A stretch of DNA of 64,000 bases, from assembly GCA_050313995.1 (NCBI GenBank), contig JBNPMM010000002.1; one strand, 5' to 3'. The stretch comes from JAUMWX01 sp023394215 (GTDB taxonomy: Bacteria > Bacillota > Clostridia > Tissierellales > Peptoniphilaceae). Shown here piece after piece: positions 45,268-53,226 of the stretch; positions within the stretch are counted from its first letter, which is position 1, and each line of letters starts with the position of its first letter. The position numbers and the translations under genes are program-made. The notes beneath the pieces are model-generated. The model saw nothing but the letters and a program-made list of their open reading frames with translations. It had not been told where the DNA came from and ran no database searches.

Positions 45268-46692
45268 TTATTCCTTTCCGTTCCAACAATAGGTACACAA
45301 CTTATCAGGGTCTAAACCTATCGCCTCCACAATTCCTGAAATAGATTGAAAATCCACACTATTGAAATTTAACTTTTCAGCTATCATCTCCCTAAGCTTT
45401 CTACCTCTTTGACTGGTCTTATCCGAATATTCATCTATATGTTTAAGTCCTTCTTCCCCTTCAAGTTCCACTATAGTCTTTCTTGTAATAAGCCCCATTT
45501 CCGGTATCGGTGCATTGAAGTTCAAAAACTTACAAGGATACATCATAGGAGGGCAGGCACTTCTCATATGAAGGTTTTTAGCCCCACTCGCCTTCAAAAA
45601 TTCAACAGTTTCCCTAAGTTGGGTTCCCCTGACAATGGAATCGTCAACAAAAAGCAGATTTTTACCCTCAATCATTTCCCTAACAGGGATTTGCTTCATC
45701 TTAGCAGTTCTGTTTCTTATTTCCTGTTGTTGAGGCATAAAGCTTCTTGACCAGCTCGGTGTATATTTTATAAAACATCTTGCAAACTGAACGCCGCTTT
45801 CGGCAGCATAGCCTATAGCATGGGGCACCCCCGAATCCGGCACCCCGCAAACATAGTCAATTTGATCAAAAAGGCTCTTATCAAGCTCCTCTTTGGCTAA
45901 GATTCTCCCATTTCTGTTTCTCATAATCTCAACATTTACACCCTCATATGTAGATGTTGGATAACCGAAATAATTCCACAAAAAAGAACAGATTTTCATT
46001 TCTTCCCTGGCTTGAGACAGGACTTCTATACCGTCAGTATTTATTTTTACAATTTCCTGAGGTCCCAAGGAACGCAAAAATTCATAGTCGGTCTTGTACA
46101 TGGCAAACGATTCAAAACTCACGCAATGACCATCCTTGTTGAAACCTATATTTACCGGTATTCTGCCAAGCCTGTCCCTCGCAGCTATTAAACTTCCGTC
46201 AGCAGTCAGTATAACAATATTGCAGGAACCGGCTATAAGGCTTTGAGCATAAAGGATACCTTCCTTGAAACTGTCCTTTTCGTTTATAAGCGAGGCCACT
46301 ATTTCTGTCGGATTAATCCTGTTTCTGCTGAGAGCCTCAAAATGCACTCCCTTTTGCCTCAACTTATATTCATAAATATCCCCGGCATTACTTATAAGCC
46401 CAAGGGTACATATAGCATAGGTGCCCAAATGAGAACTTATAAGAAGGGGGGCGGGAGAATCATCGGATATACATGCCAAACCGCTTGTTCCCTTCATATT
46501 GTCAAAAACATCAGCAAATTTACTCTTAAAAGAATTGCTTTGTATGTTGTGTATCTCCCTTTGAAAACCTATTTCTCCATCAAGCATTATAAGTCCTGCC
46601 CTGTAAGTACCAAGATGGGAATGATAATCTATTCCGAAAAACAGGTCAGTAATACATTCTTTTTTGGAGCTAACTCCGAAAAATCCGCCCAT
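45268..46692 (-). CDS. purF: Amidophosphoribosyltransferase, variant without N-terminal Cys
   Basis: This is the first committed step of purine synthesis (PRPP to phosphoribosylamine). The phosphoribosyltransferase motif LLFVDDSIVRGTQLRETV is perfect. Cysteines in KICSFLW, CPPMMYPCKF and LCTYC sit where the 4Fe-4S ligands of Bacillus-type PurF occur. The start reads MGGFFGVSSKKEC, so the catalytic Cys1 of ordinary PurF (MCGxFG) is Gly. AGGAG before this ATG and the short 8-base gap after purC leave no alternative start. It may use ammonia or obtain it otherwise. I recall a similar MGGFFG subfamily in other anaerobes. Confidence 0.9.
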   Translation of the reverse strand: MGGFFGVSSKKECITDLFFGIDYHSHLGTYRAGLIMLDGEIGFQREIHNIQSNSFKSKFADVFDNMKGTSGLACISDDSPAPLLISSHLGTYAICTLGLISNAGDIYEYKLRQKGVHFEALSRNRINPTEIVASLINEKDSFKEGILYAQSLIAGSCNIVILTADGSLIAARDRLGRIPVNIGFNKDGHCVSFESFAMYKTDYEFLRSLGPQEIVKINTDGIEVLSQAREEMKICSFLWNYFGYPTSTYEGVNVEIMRNRNGRILAKEELDKSLFDQIDYVCGVPDSGVPHAIGYAAESGVQFARCFIKYTPSWSRSFMPQQQEIRNRTAKMKQIPVREMIEGKNLLFVDDSIVRGTQLRETVEFLKASGAKNLHMRSACPPMMYPCKFLNFNAPIPEMGLITRKTIVELEGEEGLKHIDEYSDKTSQRGRKLREMIAEKLNFNSVDFQSISGIVEAIGLDPDKLCTYCWNGKE

Positions 46693-46700
46693 ATCAACTC

Positions 46701-47393
46701 CTAATTTTCTTTAAAAAACAATTTATTTAATTCAAGCGGTTCTATATATTGTCCATCCTTATAGACCCTCATATTTCCTGAAGCAATTTCATCTATAAGG
46801 ATTACCCTTCCATCCTTGTCATATCCGAATTCAAACTTAATATCATAAAGGTCAAGCCCCTTTTCCTTAAGATCGTCTGCCACAACCTTTGTAATATCTT
46901 GTGTCATTCTCTTAATATCTTCATATTGTTCGCCACTTAAAATATTTAAGGCAACCAAGGCATCCTTTGTTATGATAGGGTCCCCTTTTTCATCGTTTTT
47001 AATTGTAACTTCCACATAAGCCGGAAGATCCGCCCCAAGTTCAACCAAATCCGAATATCTTCTGTAAAAACTTCCTACAGCCTTATATCTGCATATCACT
47101 TCCAAACCCTTGCCGAATGTACTTGCAGGTTTCACTTCCATAGTTGTATTTTCCAAGTTTGATGATACATAATGAGTTTCTATGCCTTTATTTTTCAATA
47201 TCTCAAAGAAATAAGTTGTCATTTTAAGATTTATATTACCTACACCTTCAATAGTTAAACCTACTGAATTTTCACCCGGATCAAATACCCCATCCTTGCC
47301 TGTAACATCATCCTTAAATAAAAGCTCATAATTTCCATTTTCAAGTGCATATACGTTTTTAGTTTTTCCAGTGTAAATTAATTTCTTTTCCAT
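46701..47393 (-). CDS. purC: SAICAR synthetase
   Basis: It condenses CAIR with aspartate using ATP. The N-terminus KKLIYTGKTKNVYALENGNY, the nucleotide loop, SNLENTTMEVKPAS and the DIKFEFGYDKDGRVILIDEI motif are conserved. At 230 residues it is the usual short bacterial form. It lies 10 bases after purE. Confidence 0.96.
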   Translation of the reverse strand: MEKKLIYTGKTKNVYALENGNYELLFKDDVTGKDGVFDPGENSVGLTIEGVGNINLKMTTYFFEILKNKGIETHYVSSNLENTTMEVKPASTFGKGLEVICRYKAVGSFYRRYSDLVELGADLPAYVEVTIKNDEKGDPIITKDALVALNILSGEQYEDIKRMTQDITKVVADDLKEKGLDLYDIKFEFGYDKDGRVILIDEIASGNMRVYKDGQYIEPLELNKLFFKEN

Positions 47394-47403
47394 GATTAAC
47401 CCC

Positions 47404-47895
47404 TTATTTTATTTTTTTACTCATCAACCTGTTTTTTTCAACTATCTTTTCTTTTTCCTGCTCCTTTAGAGCCGACAACTTTTCACTTAGGGACTCATCC
47501 TCAATTCCCAAAATCTGAGCTGCCAATAAAGCTGCATTCTTACCGCCATTAATAGATACAGTTGCTACCGGAACGCCCGGAGGCATTTGCACTGTTGACA
47601 ACAACGCATCCATTCCCTTCAAAGATCCGGATTCGCAAGGAATTCCGATTACAGGCAAAATTGTATTTGCCGCCATAGCCCCTGCTAAATGGGCCGCCAT
47701 ACCGGCTGCAGCTATAATAACTCCTATGCCCTTATCCTTGGCTCCCTTTGCAAATTCCGTTGCCAGTTCAGGTGTCCTGTGGGCTGAATATATATGAAGC
47801 TCATATTCTATTCCCAACTCATCCAAAAGCTCCGTAGCCTTTCCAACAATCGGCAAATCGCTGTCGCTACCCATCACAATACCAACTTTTTTCAT
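47404..47895 (-). CDS. purE: N5-CAIR mutase / AIR carboxylase
   Basis: This first structural gene of the purine operon has about 163 residues. The class signature VGIVMGSDSDLPIVGKA, the SAHRTPE loop with its catalytic His and IAAAGMAAHLAG are present. No purK is seen in the window, so whether it is class I or II is not settled by context. Two adjacent ATGs occur; GGAGG spacing prefers the second, at 47895. A long charged C-terminal tail (EQEKEKIVEKNRLMSKKIK) is unusual but harmless. It is preceded by a ZTP riboswitch. Confidence 0.95.
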   Translation of the reverse strand: MKKVGIVMGSDSDLPIVGKATELLDELGIEYELHIYSAHRTPELATEFAKGAKDKGIGVIIAAAGMAAHLAGAMAANTILPVIGIPCESGSLKGMDALLSTVQMPPGVPVATVSINGGKNAALLAAQILGIEDESLSEKLSALKEQEKEKIVEKNRLMSKKIK

Positions 47896-47911
47896 CATTC
47901 CTCCTGTTTTT

Positions 47912-47954
47912 AAACATTAAAAGGGTGCACTAATACTCATAAATTAGTGCACCC
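47912..47954 (-). terminator. Riboswitch-controlled terminator before purE
   Basis: A 12-bp perfect stem (47923-47934 with 47943-47954) with an 8-base loop is followed on the minus strand by TTTT. Its first bases are the last bases of the riboswitch CTGGGT motif, so aptamer folding and terminator folding compete. Confidence 0.9.
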
Positions 47955-48024
47955 AGACGGTCGGCTTAACAACATTCTTAGCTCCCATATTGGTAATTCA
48001 ATTAATCCGTCAGTCACTAAGTTA
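47951..48024 (-). ncRNA. ZTP/ZMP (pfl) riboswitch
   Basis: On the minus strand CTTAG-GTGACTGACGG starts the aptamer, GGGAGCTAAG closes the first helix (CTTAG with CTAAG), and GCCGACCGTCTGGGT forms the conserved 3' domain. The pseudoknot pairs GACGG with CCGTC, a compensated change from the usual GGCGG/CCGCC. Binding of the purine intermediate ZMP or the triphosphate ZTP should prevent the adjacent terminator and turn on the whole pur operon when folate-dependent steps stall. Confidence 0.9.
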
Positions 48025-48044
48025 TGCTCTATTAAGATAGGTTT

Positions 48045-48073
48045 ATTTTATCATTATTCCTCCCAAAAATCCA
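48045..48073 (-). promoter_or_regulatory. Candidate promoter of the purine operon
   Basis: TAAAAT (48045-48050) on the minus strand lies 17 bases from TGGATT (48068-48073), upstream of the riboswitch. The match is moderate; the position is right. Confidence 0.4.
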
Positions 48074-48101
48074 CACAATTTAACATTTTTTATCCCCGTT
48101 T

Positions 48102-48128
48102 TTATCACAAATTAACATTTGTTGATAA
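48102..48128. repeat. Inverted repeat in the purE-ychF intergenic region
   Basis: TTATCACAAAT and ATTTGTTGATAA form arms that match except for one extra base, around a 4-base centre. It could be an operator for the pur promoter or for ychF. Apart from this, the riboswitch and the promoter, the 48030-48328 stretch is AT-rich with no gene seen. Confidence 0.4.
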
Positions 48129-48328
48129 CAAAATAAAAGTCCACAAAATACAAATGCCAAAGGATATCCAAAATCAAACACCTGCAAGTTTACAAAAACT
48201 TTTCCTAAACTTCCTTACATTTGTAACTTAAATACCAGTAATTTTAATTTTGTCATAATTTATTGCCACTATAAGATAATCTTATGGTAGAATAATGATA
48301 TATTTAATAATATTTTTAGGAGACAATT

Positions 48329-49426
48329 ATGAAATTAGGAATCGTTGGATTGCCGAATGTAGGTAAATCCACACTTTTTAATGCAATTACAAAAGCAGGT
48401 GCAGAATCCGCCAACTATCCGTTCACAACCATAGAACCCAATGTAGGTCTTGTTGACGTTCCGGATGAAAGATTGAATGTACTTGCCCAATACAATAAAT
48501 CAAAAAAAATAGTTCCGGCCTTTATAGAATTTTATGATATAGCCGGTCTTGTAAGAGGTGCCAGCAAGGGCGAAGGTCTGGGAAACAAGTTCCTTGCGAA
48601 TATAAGAGAATCCGAAGCAATAGTTGAAGTGCTTAGATGCTTTGAAGATTCAAATATTACCCATGTAGACGGAAATGTAGATCCCCTAAGGGATATAGAA
48701 ACCATAAATCTTGAGCTTATACTTTCAGATATGGAATTGGTGGAAAAATCTCTTAATAGGGTAAGAAAGGCCCTTAAGGGAGATAAAAATCTTGCTGTAG
48801 AAGTAAATTTACTGGAGAAATTACTTGATACCCTTTCACAGGGAAAGAGTGCAAGGGTTCTTGATTTAAATGATGAAGAAAGAAAAATCCTAAGATCCTA
48901 TCAACTTCTTTCAACAAAACCTATAATCTACGTAGCCAATGTTTCTGAAACGGACGCCCAAAACGATGGCGCCAACAACCCTTGGGTTGAAAAAATCAGG
49001 GAATTCGCCCTTACGGAAAATGCAAAAGTCGTTGTAATTTCCGCCCAAATAGAAGCTGAAATATCAAGCCTTGACGAATCTGAAAAACTTGAATACCTAA
49101 ATATGATGGGACTTGAAAAATCAGGACTTGATAAGCTTATAGTTGCAAGCTATGACCTGCTTGGACTTGTATCCTTTATCACAACAGGCGAAATGGAAAC
49201 CAAGGCTTGGACCATAAAAAAAGATACTAAAGCCGTAGATGCAGCGGGAAAAATTCACTCTGATATAGCCAGGGGATTCATAAGAGCCGAAGTGATCTCC
49301 TACAATGACCTACTTGAAAATGAAGGATCCATGACCAAAGCCAAAGAAAAAGGCAGGGTTCGCCTTGAAGGTAAAGATTATTTAATGAAAGATGGAGATA
49401 TAGTGCATTTCAGGTTTAATGTTTAA
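48329..49426 (+). CDS. ychF: YchF-type redox-regulated ATPase (Obg family)
   Basis: This 365-residue P-loop protein prefers ATP and binds ribosomes. G1 GLPNVGKSTLFNAIT, the NYPFTTIEPN switch I and DIAGLVRGASKGEGLGNKF are conserved, with a coiled-coil insert near 130-195. The TGS-like C-terminal domain includes IKKDTKAVDAAGKIHSDI and ARGFIRAEV. AGGAG precedes the ATG. It is monocistronic and ends at a strong terminator. It is divergent from the purine operon. Confidence 0.97.
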   Translation: MKLGIVGLPNVGKSTLFNAITKAGAESANYPFTTIEPNVGLVDVPDERLNVLAQYNKSKKIVPAFIEFYDIAGLVRGASKGEGLGNKFLANIRESEAIVEVLRCFEDSNITHVDGNVDPLRDIETINLELILSDMELVEKSLNRVRKALKGDKNLAVEVNLLEKLLDTLSQGKSARVLDLNDEERKILRSYQLLSTKPIIYVANVSETDAQNDGANNPWVEKIREFALTENAKVVVISAQIEAEISSLDESEKLEYLNMMGLEKSGLDKLIVASYDLLGLVSFITTGEMETKAWTIKKDTKAVDAAGKIHSDIARGFIRAEVISYNDLLENEGSMTKAKEKGRVRLEGKDYLMKDGDIVHFRFNV

Positions 49427-49436
49427 TGCAAAAAAT

Positions 49437-49475
49437 AGGGGCTGATTTCAGTAAATACTGAAACAAGCCCCTTTT
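49437..49475 (+). terminator. Terminator of ychF
   Basis: AGGGGCT (49437-49443) pairs with AGCCCCT (49466-49472), with an inner TTTCAGTA/TACTGAAA stem, followed by TTTT and a further T-run. Confidence 0.9.
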
Positions 49476-49542
49476 CTATTTTTTTTAACAAATATTAATG
49501 ATATAATAATCTTATACATCACAAACAAAGGAGAATCTAAAT

Positions 49543-50472
49543 ATGACTGATAAATTTACACCTCTTGATGAATCTTTCACCTATTCATATGAAGATAGAA
49601 GAAGATATATTTACTTCAGGCTTATAGTCGGGATTACAGCCTACATAGCAGTTTCAAATATTATAGTCTATATAATTTCAAAATTTATAAAGGATACAGC
49701 TATAATAATGATACTGGCGTCTACTATAGCCTTACTTATATCATCAAAGATAATCCCAAATCCGGGGTTTAAAGGCTTAATCACTTATAAAAAAGAAGAT
49801 GCCGGCATCTCCAAAGTCCTTATTCTTGTCGGTTATATGTTTGTTTTTTCATTAGTTTTCGGACTTATTTCAAATTATTTGTTGGACTTTTTTAAGAATA
49901 ATTTTGATATCATAAACTTCAATGTTACCGAATATATAGTTGCCGGCATGAATGCCCCTATGTTCATCTATGCAATTTTCCTCGGCCCATTTTTTGAAGA
50001 ATATCTGTTTAGGGGTCTGATTGCTCAAAATTTAGCTGAATATAATAAGCTTGCCGCAATCATTTTTTCAGCCCTTTCCTTTGCATTGTTTCATCAAAAT
50101 CTGCAACAAACAGTTTCAGTTTTAGGTATGGGCTTCCTTATTTCATATGTAGGTATAAATTATTCTTGGAAACTGTCATTTTTACTCCATATCATTAATA
50201 ATATATATGCAACTACCGTTTTCCATATAACTCTTGGATTGGGGAAATATTATTTACTATTGACACTTATGGGTTCAATAGTAATCGCCTTCATAGTGGC
50301 AGCCCTTGTAAATTTTGTGAAATCAGGATGGAAAAACTTCAAAAACAACCTTGACTACGGCTATAGGAGCAAAGAAAATTTCAAGAAATTTTTTACCTAT
50401 CCGCCAACAGTGATATTTTTATTGGTAATGGTTCTTATACTCATACTTTCAACCTTAAATATGAGACTTTAA
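49543..50472 (+). CDS. CPBP family intramembrane glutamic endopeptidase
   Basis: This 309-residue membrane protein with about seven or eight helices belongs to the CAAX protease/bacteriocin-processing (Abi) family. The Glu-Glu-xxx-Arg motif is in FFEEYLFRGL (near 152-157) and the second motif with His is in LFHQN (near 184). Members cleave within the membrane, often linked to bacteriocin self-immunity or signal protein processing. The charged N-terminal segment (TPLDESFTYSYEDRRRY) is cytoplasmic. No bacteriocin gene is seen beside it, so the target is unknown. Confidence 0.9.
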   Translation: MTDKFTPLDESFTYSYEDRRRYIYFRLIVGITAYIAVSNIIVYIISKFIKDTAIIMILASTIALLISSKIIPNPGFKGLITYKKEDAGISKVLILVGYMFVFSLVFGLISNYLLDFFKNNFDIINFNVTEYIVAGMNAPMFIYAIFLGPFFEEYLFRGLIAQNLAEYNKLAAIIFSALSFALFHQNLQQTVSVLGMGFLISYVGINYSWKLSFLLHIINNIYATTVFHITLGLGKYYLLLTLMGSIVIAFIVAALVNFVKSGWKNFKNNLDYGYRSKENFKKFFTYPPTVIFLLVMVLILILSTLNMRL

Positions 50473-50487
50473 AAAATAGAATGCTAA

Positions 50488-50525
50488 AAGGGTGTATCCG
50501 TATGAAACATTTCCGATACACCCTT
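50488..50525. terminator. Bidirectional terminator between converging genes
   Basis: An 11-bp stem (50488-50498 with 50515-50525) with A-rich left and T-rich right flanks lies between the protease gene (plus) and the small membrane protein gene (minus). Confidence 0.85.
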
Positions 50526-50541
50526 ATTTAAAATTTTCATT

Positions 50542-51063
50542 TTATAAGCTTTTTTTAATTTCTAATCTGCTTTTTAAACTATCAAAAAATTTAAACAATT
50601 TTTCTTTTTCGTTCGGCCATATCTTCCCTACCCTGTCTATTGCTATTATAAATATCGCAACTGTCGAATAATCTTTAGCGCTTACGATTATTCCGGTCAA
50701 CTCTAATACTATTAATATCAAATAAAAAACAAAAAGTATCGTCCTTTTGGGCAGGGCAGAAATAAGATCAACACCTATCTTCAAACCCACATAAAATGAT
50801 TGTGTATACTTCGATGCCTTGTTTACCCTCTTCTCCAAAAACTTTGATATCTTCCCATAACACCAATCCGATGTAATTATCAAAGATTGAACTGTCAAAA
50901 CAAGCAAGCTGATATTGTCTGCAAATTTTTCATTTACCCCCGATACTCTTGCTATAACATAAACTAAATCACTATTATCTATAAAAAAATAGGCAATAAA
51001 ATAGACAAATATAAAAGCAACAAAAATTACAAAGATTGAACTTAACAAGCGAAATGGTTTCAT
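50542..51063 (-). CDS. Hypothetical membrane protein
   Basis: This 173-residue protein is not recognised. It has two N-terminal hydrophobic segments (about 5-28 and 48-65), a basic middle (KISKFLEKRVNKASKY), two further segments (about 108-140) and a Lys-rich soluble tail (NEKEKLFKFFDSLKSRLEIKKSL). It is preceded by GGAGG and stands alone between two terminators. The topology suggests a small inner-membrane protein with cytoplasmic C-terminus. No motif points to a function. Confidence 0.65.
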   Translation of the reverse strand: MKPFRLLSSIFVIFVAFIFVYFIAYFFIDNSDLVYVIARVSGVNEKFADNISLLVLTVQSLIITSDWCYGKISKFLEKRVNKASKYTQSFYVGLKIGVDLISALPKRTILFVFYLILIVLELTGIIVSAKDYSTVAIFIIAIDRVGKIWPNEKEKLFKFFDSLKSRLEIKKSL

Positions 51064-51196
51064 ATCCCCTCCTATAAATATATTTCCTCCCGAGCAATGT
51101 TAGATCAAAAAACAAATATTTTCAAAGCGAAATCCGTTTTTTATTTTACCATAATTTGTCAAAAAATATCCATACATCCCATTTTAAGCACCAAAA

Positions 51197-51229
51197 AAGG
51201 AAGTATCAGTCATTTGCTTTTACTTCCTT
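51197..51229 (-). terminator. Terminator downstream of the DJ-1-like remnant
   Basis: AAGGAAGTA (51197-51205) pairs with TACTTCCTT (51221-51229), followed on the minus strand by TTTTTT. The sequence resembles the purL terminator at 36701-36737. Confidence 0.8.
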
Positions 51230-51259
51230 ATTCTTAAATCACTATAAAAGTCTGACAGA

Positions 51260-51487
51260 TTAAATCCCAAAAGTCTTGGGAGATACATCAACTCCAACCA
51301 TCTTACAGAATTGAATGCCGAACTTAATAAAATTAAATGCTACTGAGGTAATAAACTTGTCAGTTACTATAAAACCGTCATCTATTGGTTTTTTCAAACA
51401 ATCATCCAAACCTATCATTCCTTCAAGAGCAACACAAATTTCAAAATTACAATAGGAGTCATAAATTAATACAGCTGTTTTCTTCAT
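51260..51487 (-). pseudogene. Internally deleted DJ-1/PfpI family remnant
   Basis: This 75-residue frame starts like DJ-1/PfpI proteins (MKKTAVLIYDSYCNFEICVA) and ends like them (DGFIVTDKFITSVAFNFIKF). The whole middle, including the nucleophile-elbow cysteine region, is missing; family members have about 180-190 residues. The frame is open across the junction, so it arose by in-frame deletion or is a decayed gene. It has a Shine-Dalgarno sequence (GGAG) and a terminator, so it may still be expressed, but it is unlikely to be active. Confidence 0.6.
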
Positions 51488-51528
51488 TTTTTCTCCTTAA
51501 TCAATATTAATTTACAACAAGCCTTGGT

Positions 51529-53226
51529 TTATTTTATTTTTGATTTGTCCAAGGAATCCAAATATTTTTCCAATTTCGGTATAAGGGCTGAAATTGAGCC
51601 ATCCTCAAAAGGAAGTACCAAGCCTGTTTCTTTTATAAGTCCCTTTGTTCCAAGCTTTCCGCCGATTTTACAAAAATCGATATACTTTTTCCAAGCACTT
51701 TCATGATCTTCCATATCTAAAATGAAGAATTGGAAGGCGTTTATTTGTGCTATTGTATAATCAAGATAATAGAAAGGATAGTGGTATACATGAAGTTGCC
51801 TTTGCCATCTTGCTCCCGATTCCAAATATTCATTTCCGTCATAATCTATATGAGGCAGATATTTCTTTTCAATTTCCCTATATTTTGCATTTCTTTCTTC
51901 AGGAGTAGCCTTCGGGTTATCATAAACATATTCCTGAAACTCGTCTATGCTGGCGCCATAAGGTAAAAATTCCAAGGCTGAAACTACGTGATCATAATAA
52001 TATTTTTCGGTATCGTCACCAAAGAATAAATGCATCCAAGGATGGGTAAAAAATTCCATACTCATGGAATGGGTTTCCATAATTTCAGAACATGCTTCCG
52101 CATTTTCCATCGGATACTCGTTTCTTGTAACATAGCCTTGGAAAGCGTGTCCGGCTTCGTGGGTTAAAACATCAACATCTCCGGATGTTCCATTGAAATT
52201 TGAGAAAATAAAAGGAAGTTTTGTGCCGTGAAGCATAGTCATATAGCCGCCCGGAGCCTTACCGTCTTTGGTAGTTAAATCCATCATTGCCTTATCAACC
52301 ATTTGCTTAAAAAATTCAGCTGTTTCATCTGAAAGTTCATTATACATCCTGCTTGCAGCCTCAACAAGAACAGGTTCATCCCCTACAGGAATCGGATTTC
52401 CGGTCAAAAACTTTAGAGGCACATCATAATATTTAAATTCCTTTACCCCTATCCTCTCTGCCTGTTCCTTGTATAACTTATTTGTAAGAGGCACTACGGA
52501 TTTTGCAATTTGATCCCTATAACGTTTTGCATCTTCCCTGTTCCAGTCTACCCTCTCCATTGATCTGTAAGCTACTTCCAGATAAGAATCAAAACCCAAT
52601 TTTTTTGCTATCCTGTCACGCACTTCAACCAGCTGGTCATATAAAGAATCCAATTTTTCCTTATTAGCGGAAAGCCATTCAGTGGATTTCTCAAAAGCGG
52701 CCTTTCTCACAGCCCTGTCTGTAGATTGTTGATAAGGCACAAGTTGTGAAAGATTAAGCTTTTTTCCGTCAAATTCGACTTCGGCACCCGCCATAAGTTT
52801 TTGATACTCGGTTACAAGCTTAGCTTCTTTTACCCTGTCTTCAATTATTTCAGGCTTAAATATTTCAACCTTAAGTTGATCTCTCGCAGTCAATACCTTA
52901 CCGAATTTAGCCTCAAACTCAGGTCTGAACTTACTTTCAAGCCTTACCCTTCTGGCAGCGCTCATAACTTCTTCAAACCTCGGATTAAAATCATTATAAG
53001 CATCCATTTCAGCTTGATAAAACTCATCCTTGGTGTTAATTGTATTTCTTATATATGCCAAAACCGACATTTGGGCAAATTCACTTACAAGGGCTTCAAA
53101 CTTTTCCCATGATGAGAAATATTCTTCGGAAGTCTTTGCTTCCTTTATTTTCTCAACCAAGGCATTTGAATCCTTTAAAAGCCTTTCAAAATCCGGTCTC
53201 TCATATTTTAATTCACTAAATTTCAT
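51529..53226 (-). CDS. M3 family oligoendopeptidase
   Basis: This zinc metallopeptidase of about 565 residues degrades peptides in the cytoplasm. The catalytic motif LTHEAGHAFQGY carries HExxH, and EACSEIMETHSMSMEF supplies the third ligand Glu. It belongs to the M3 group that is related to but distinct from PepF. The longest frame starts at 53247, but AGGAGG before ATG at 53226 decides MKFSELKYERPDF as start, overlapping the preceding gene by 11 bases. With PepF and the Xaa-Pro aminopeptidase it points to peptide-based metabolism. Confidence 0.93.
   Translation of the reverse strand: MKFSELKYERPDFERLLKDSNALVEKIKEAKTSEEYFSSWEKFEALVSEFAQMSVLAYIRNTINTKDEFYQAEMDAYNDFNPRFEEVMSAARRVRLESKFRPEFEAKFGKVLTARDQLKVEIFKPEIIEDRVKEAKLVTEYQKLMAGAEVEFDGKKLNLSQLVPYQQSTDRAVRKAAFEKSTEWLSANKEKLDSLYDQLVEVRDRIAKKLGFDSYLEVAYRSMERVDWNREDAKRYRDQIAKSVVPLTNKLYKEQAERIGVKEFKYYDVPLKFLTGNPIPVGDEPVLVEAASRMYNELSDETAEFFKQMVDKAMMDLTTKDGKAPGGYMTMLHGTKLPFIFSNFNGTSGDVDVLTHEAGHAFQGYVTRNEYPMENAEACSEIMETHSMSMEFFTHPWMHLFFGDDTEKYYYDHVVSALEFLPYGASIDEFQEYVYDNPKATPEERNAKYREIEKKYLPHIDYDGNEYLESGARWQRQLHVYHYPFYYLDYTIAQINAFQFFILDMEDHESAWKKYIDFCKIGGKLGTKGLIKETGLVLPFEDGSISALIPKLEKYLDSLDKSKIK

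Noticed and set aside
48061..48140. DnaA-box-like words (ATCCACA, TTATCACA, GTCCACA) suggesting an origin
   Set aside because: None matches the TTATNCACA consensus well, and there are no dnaA/dnaN genes nearby.
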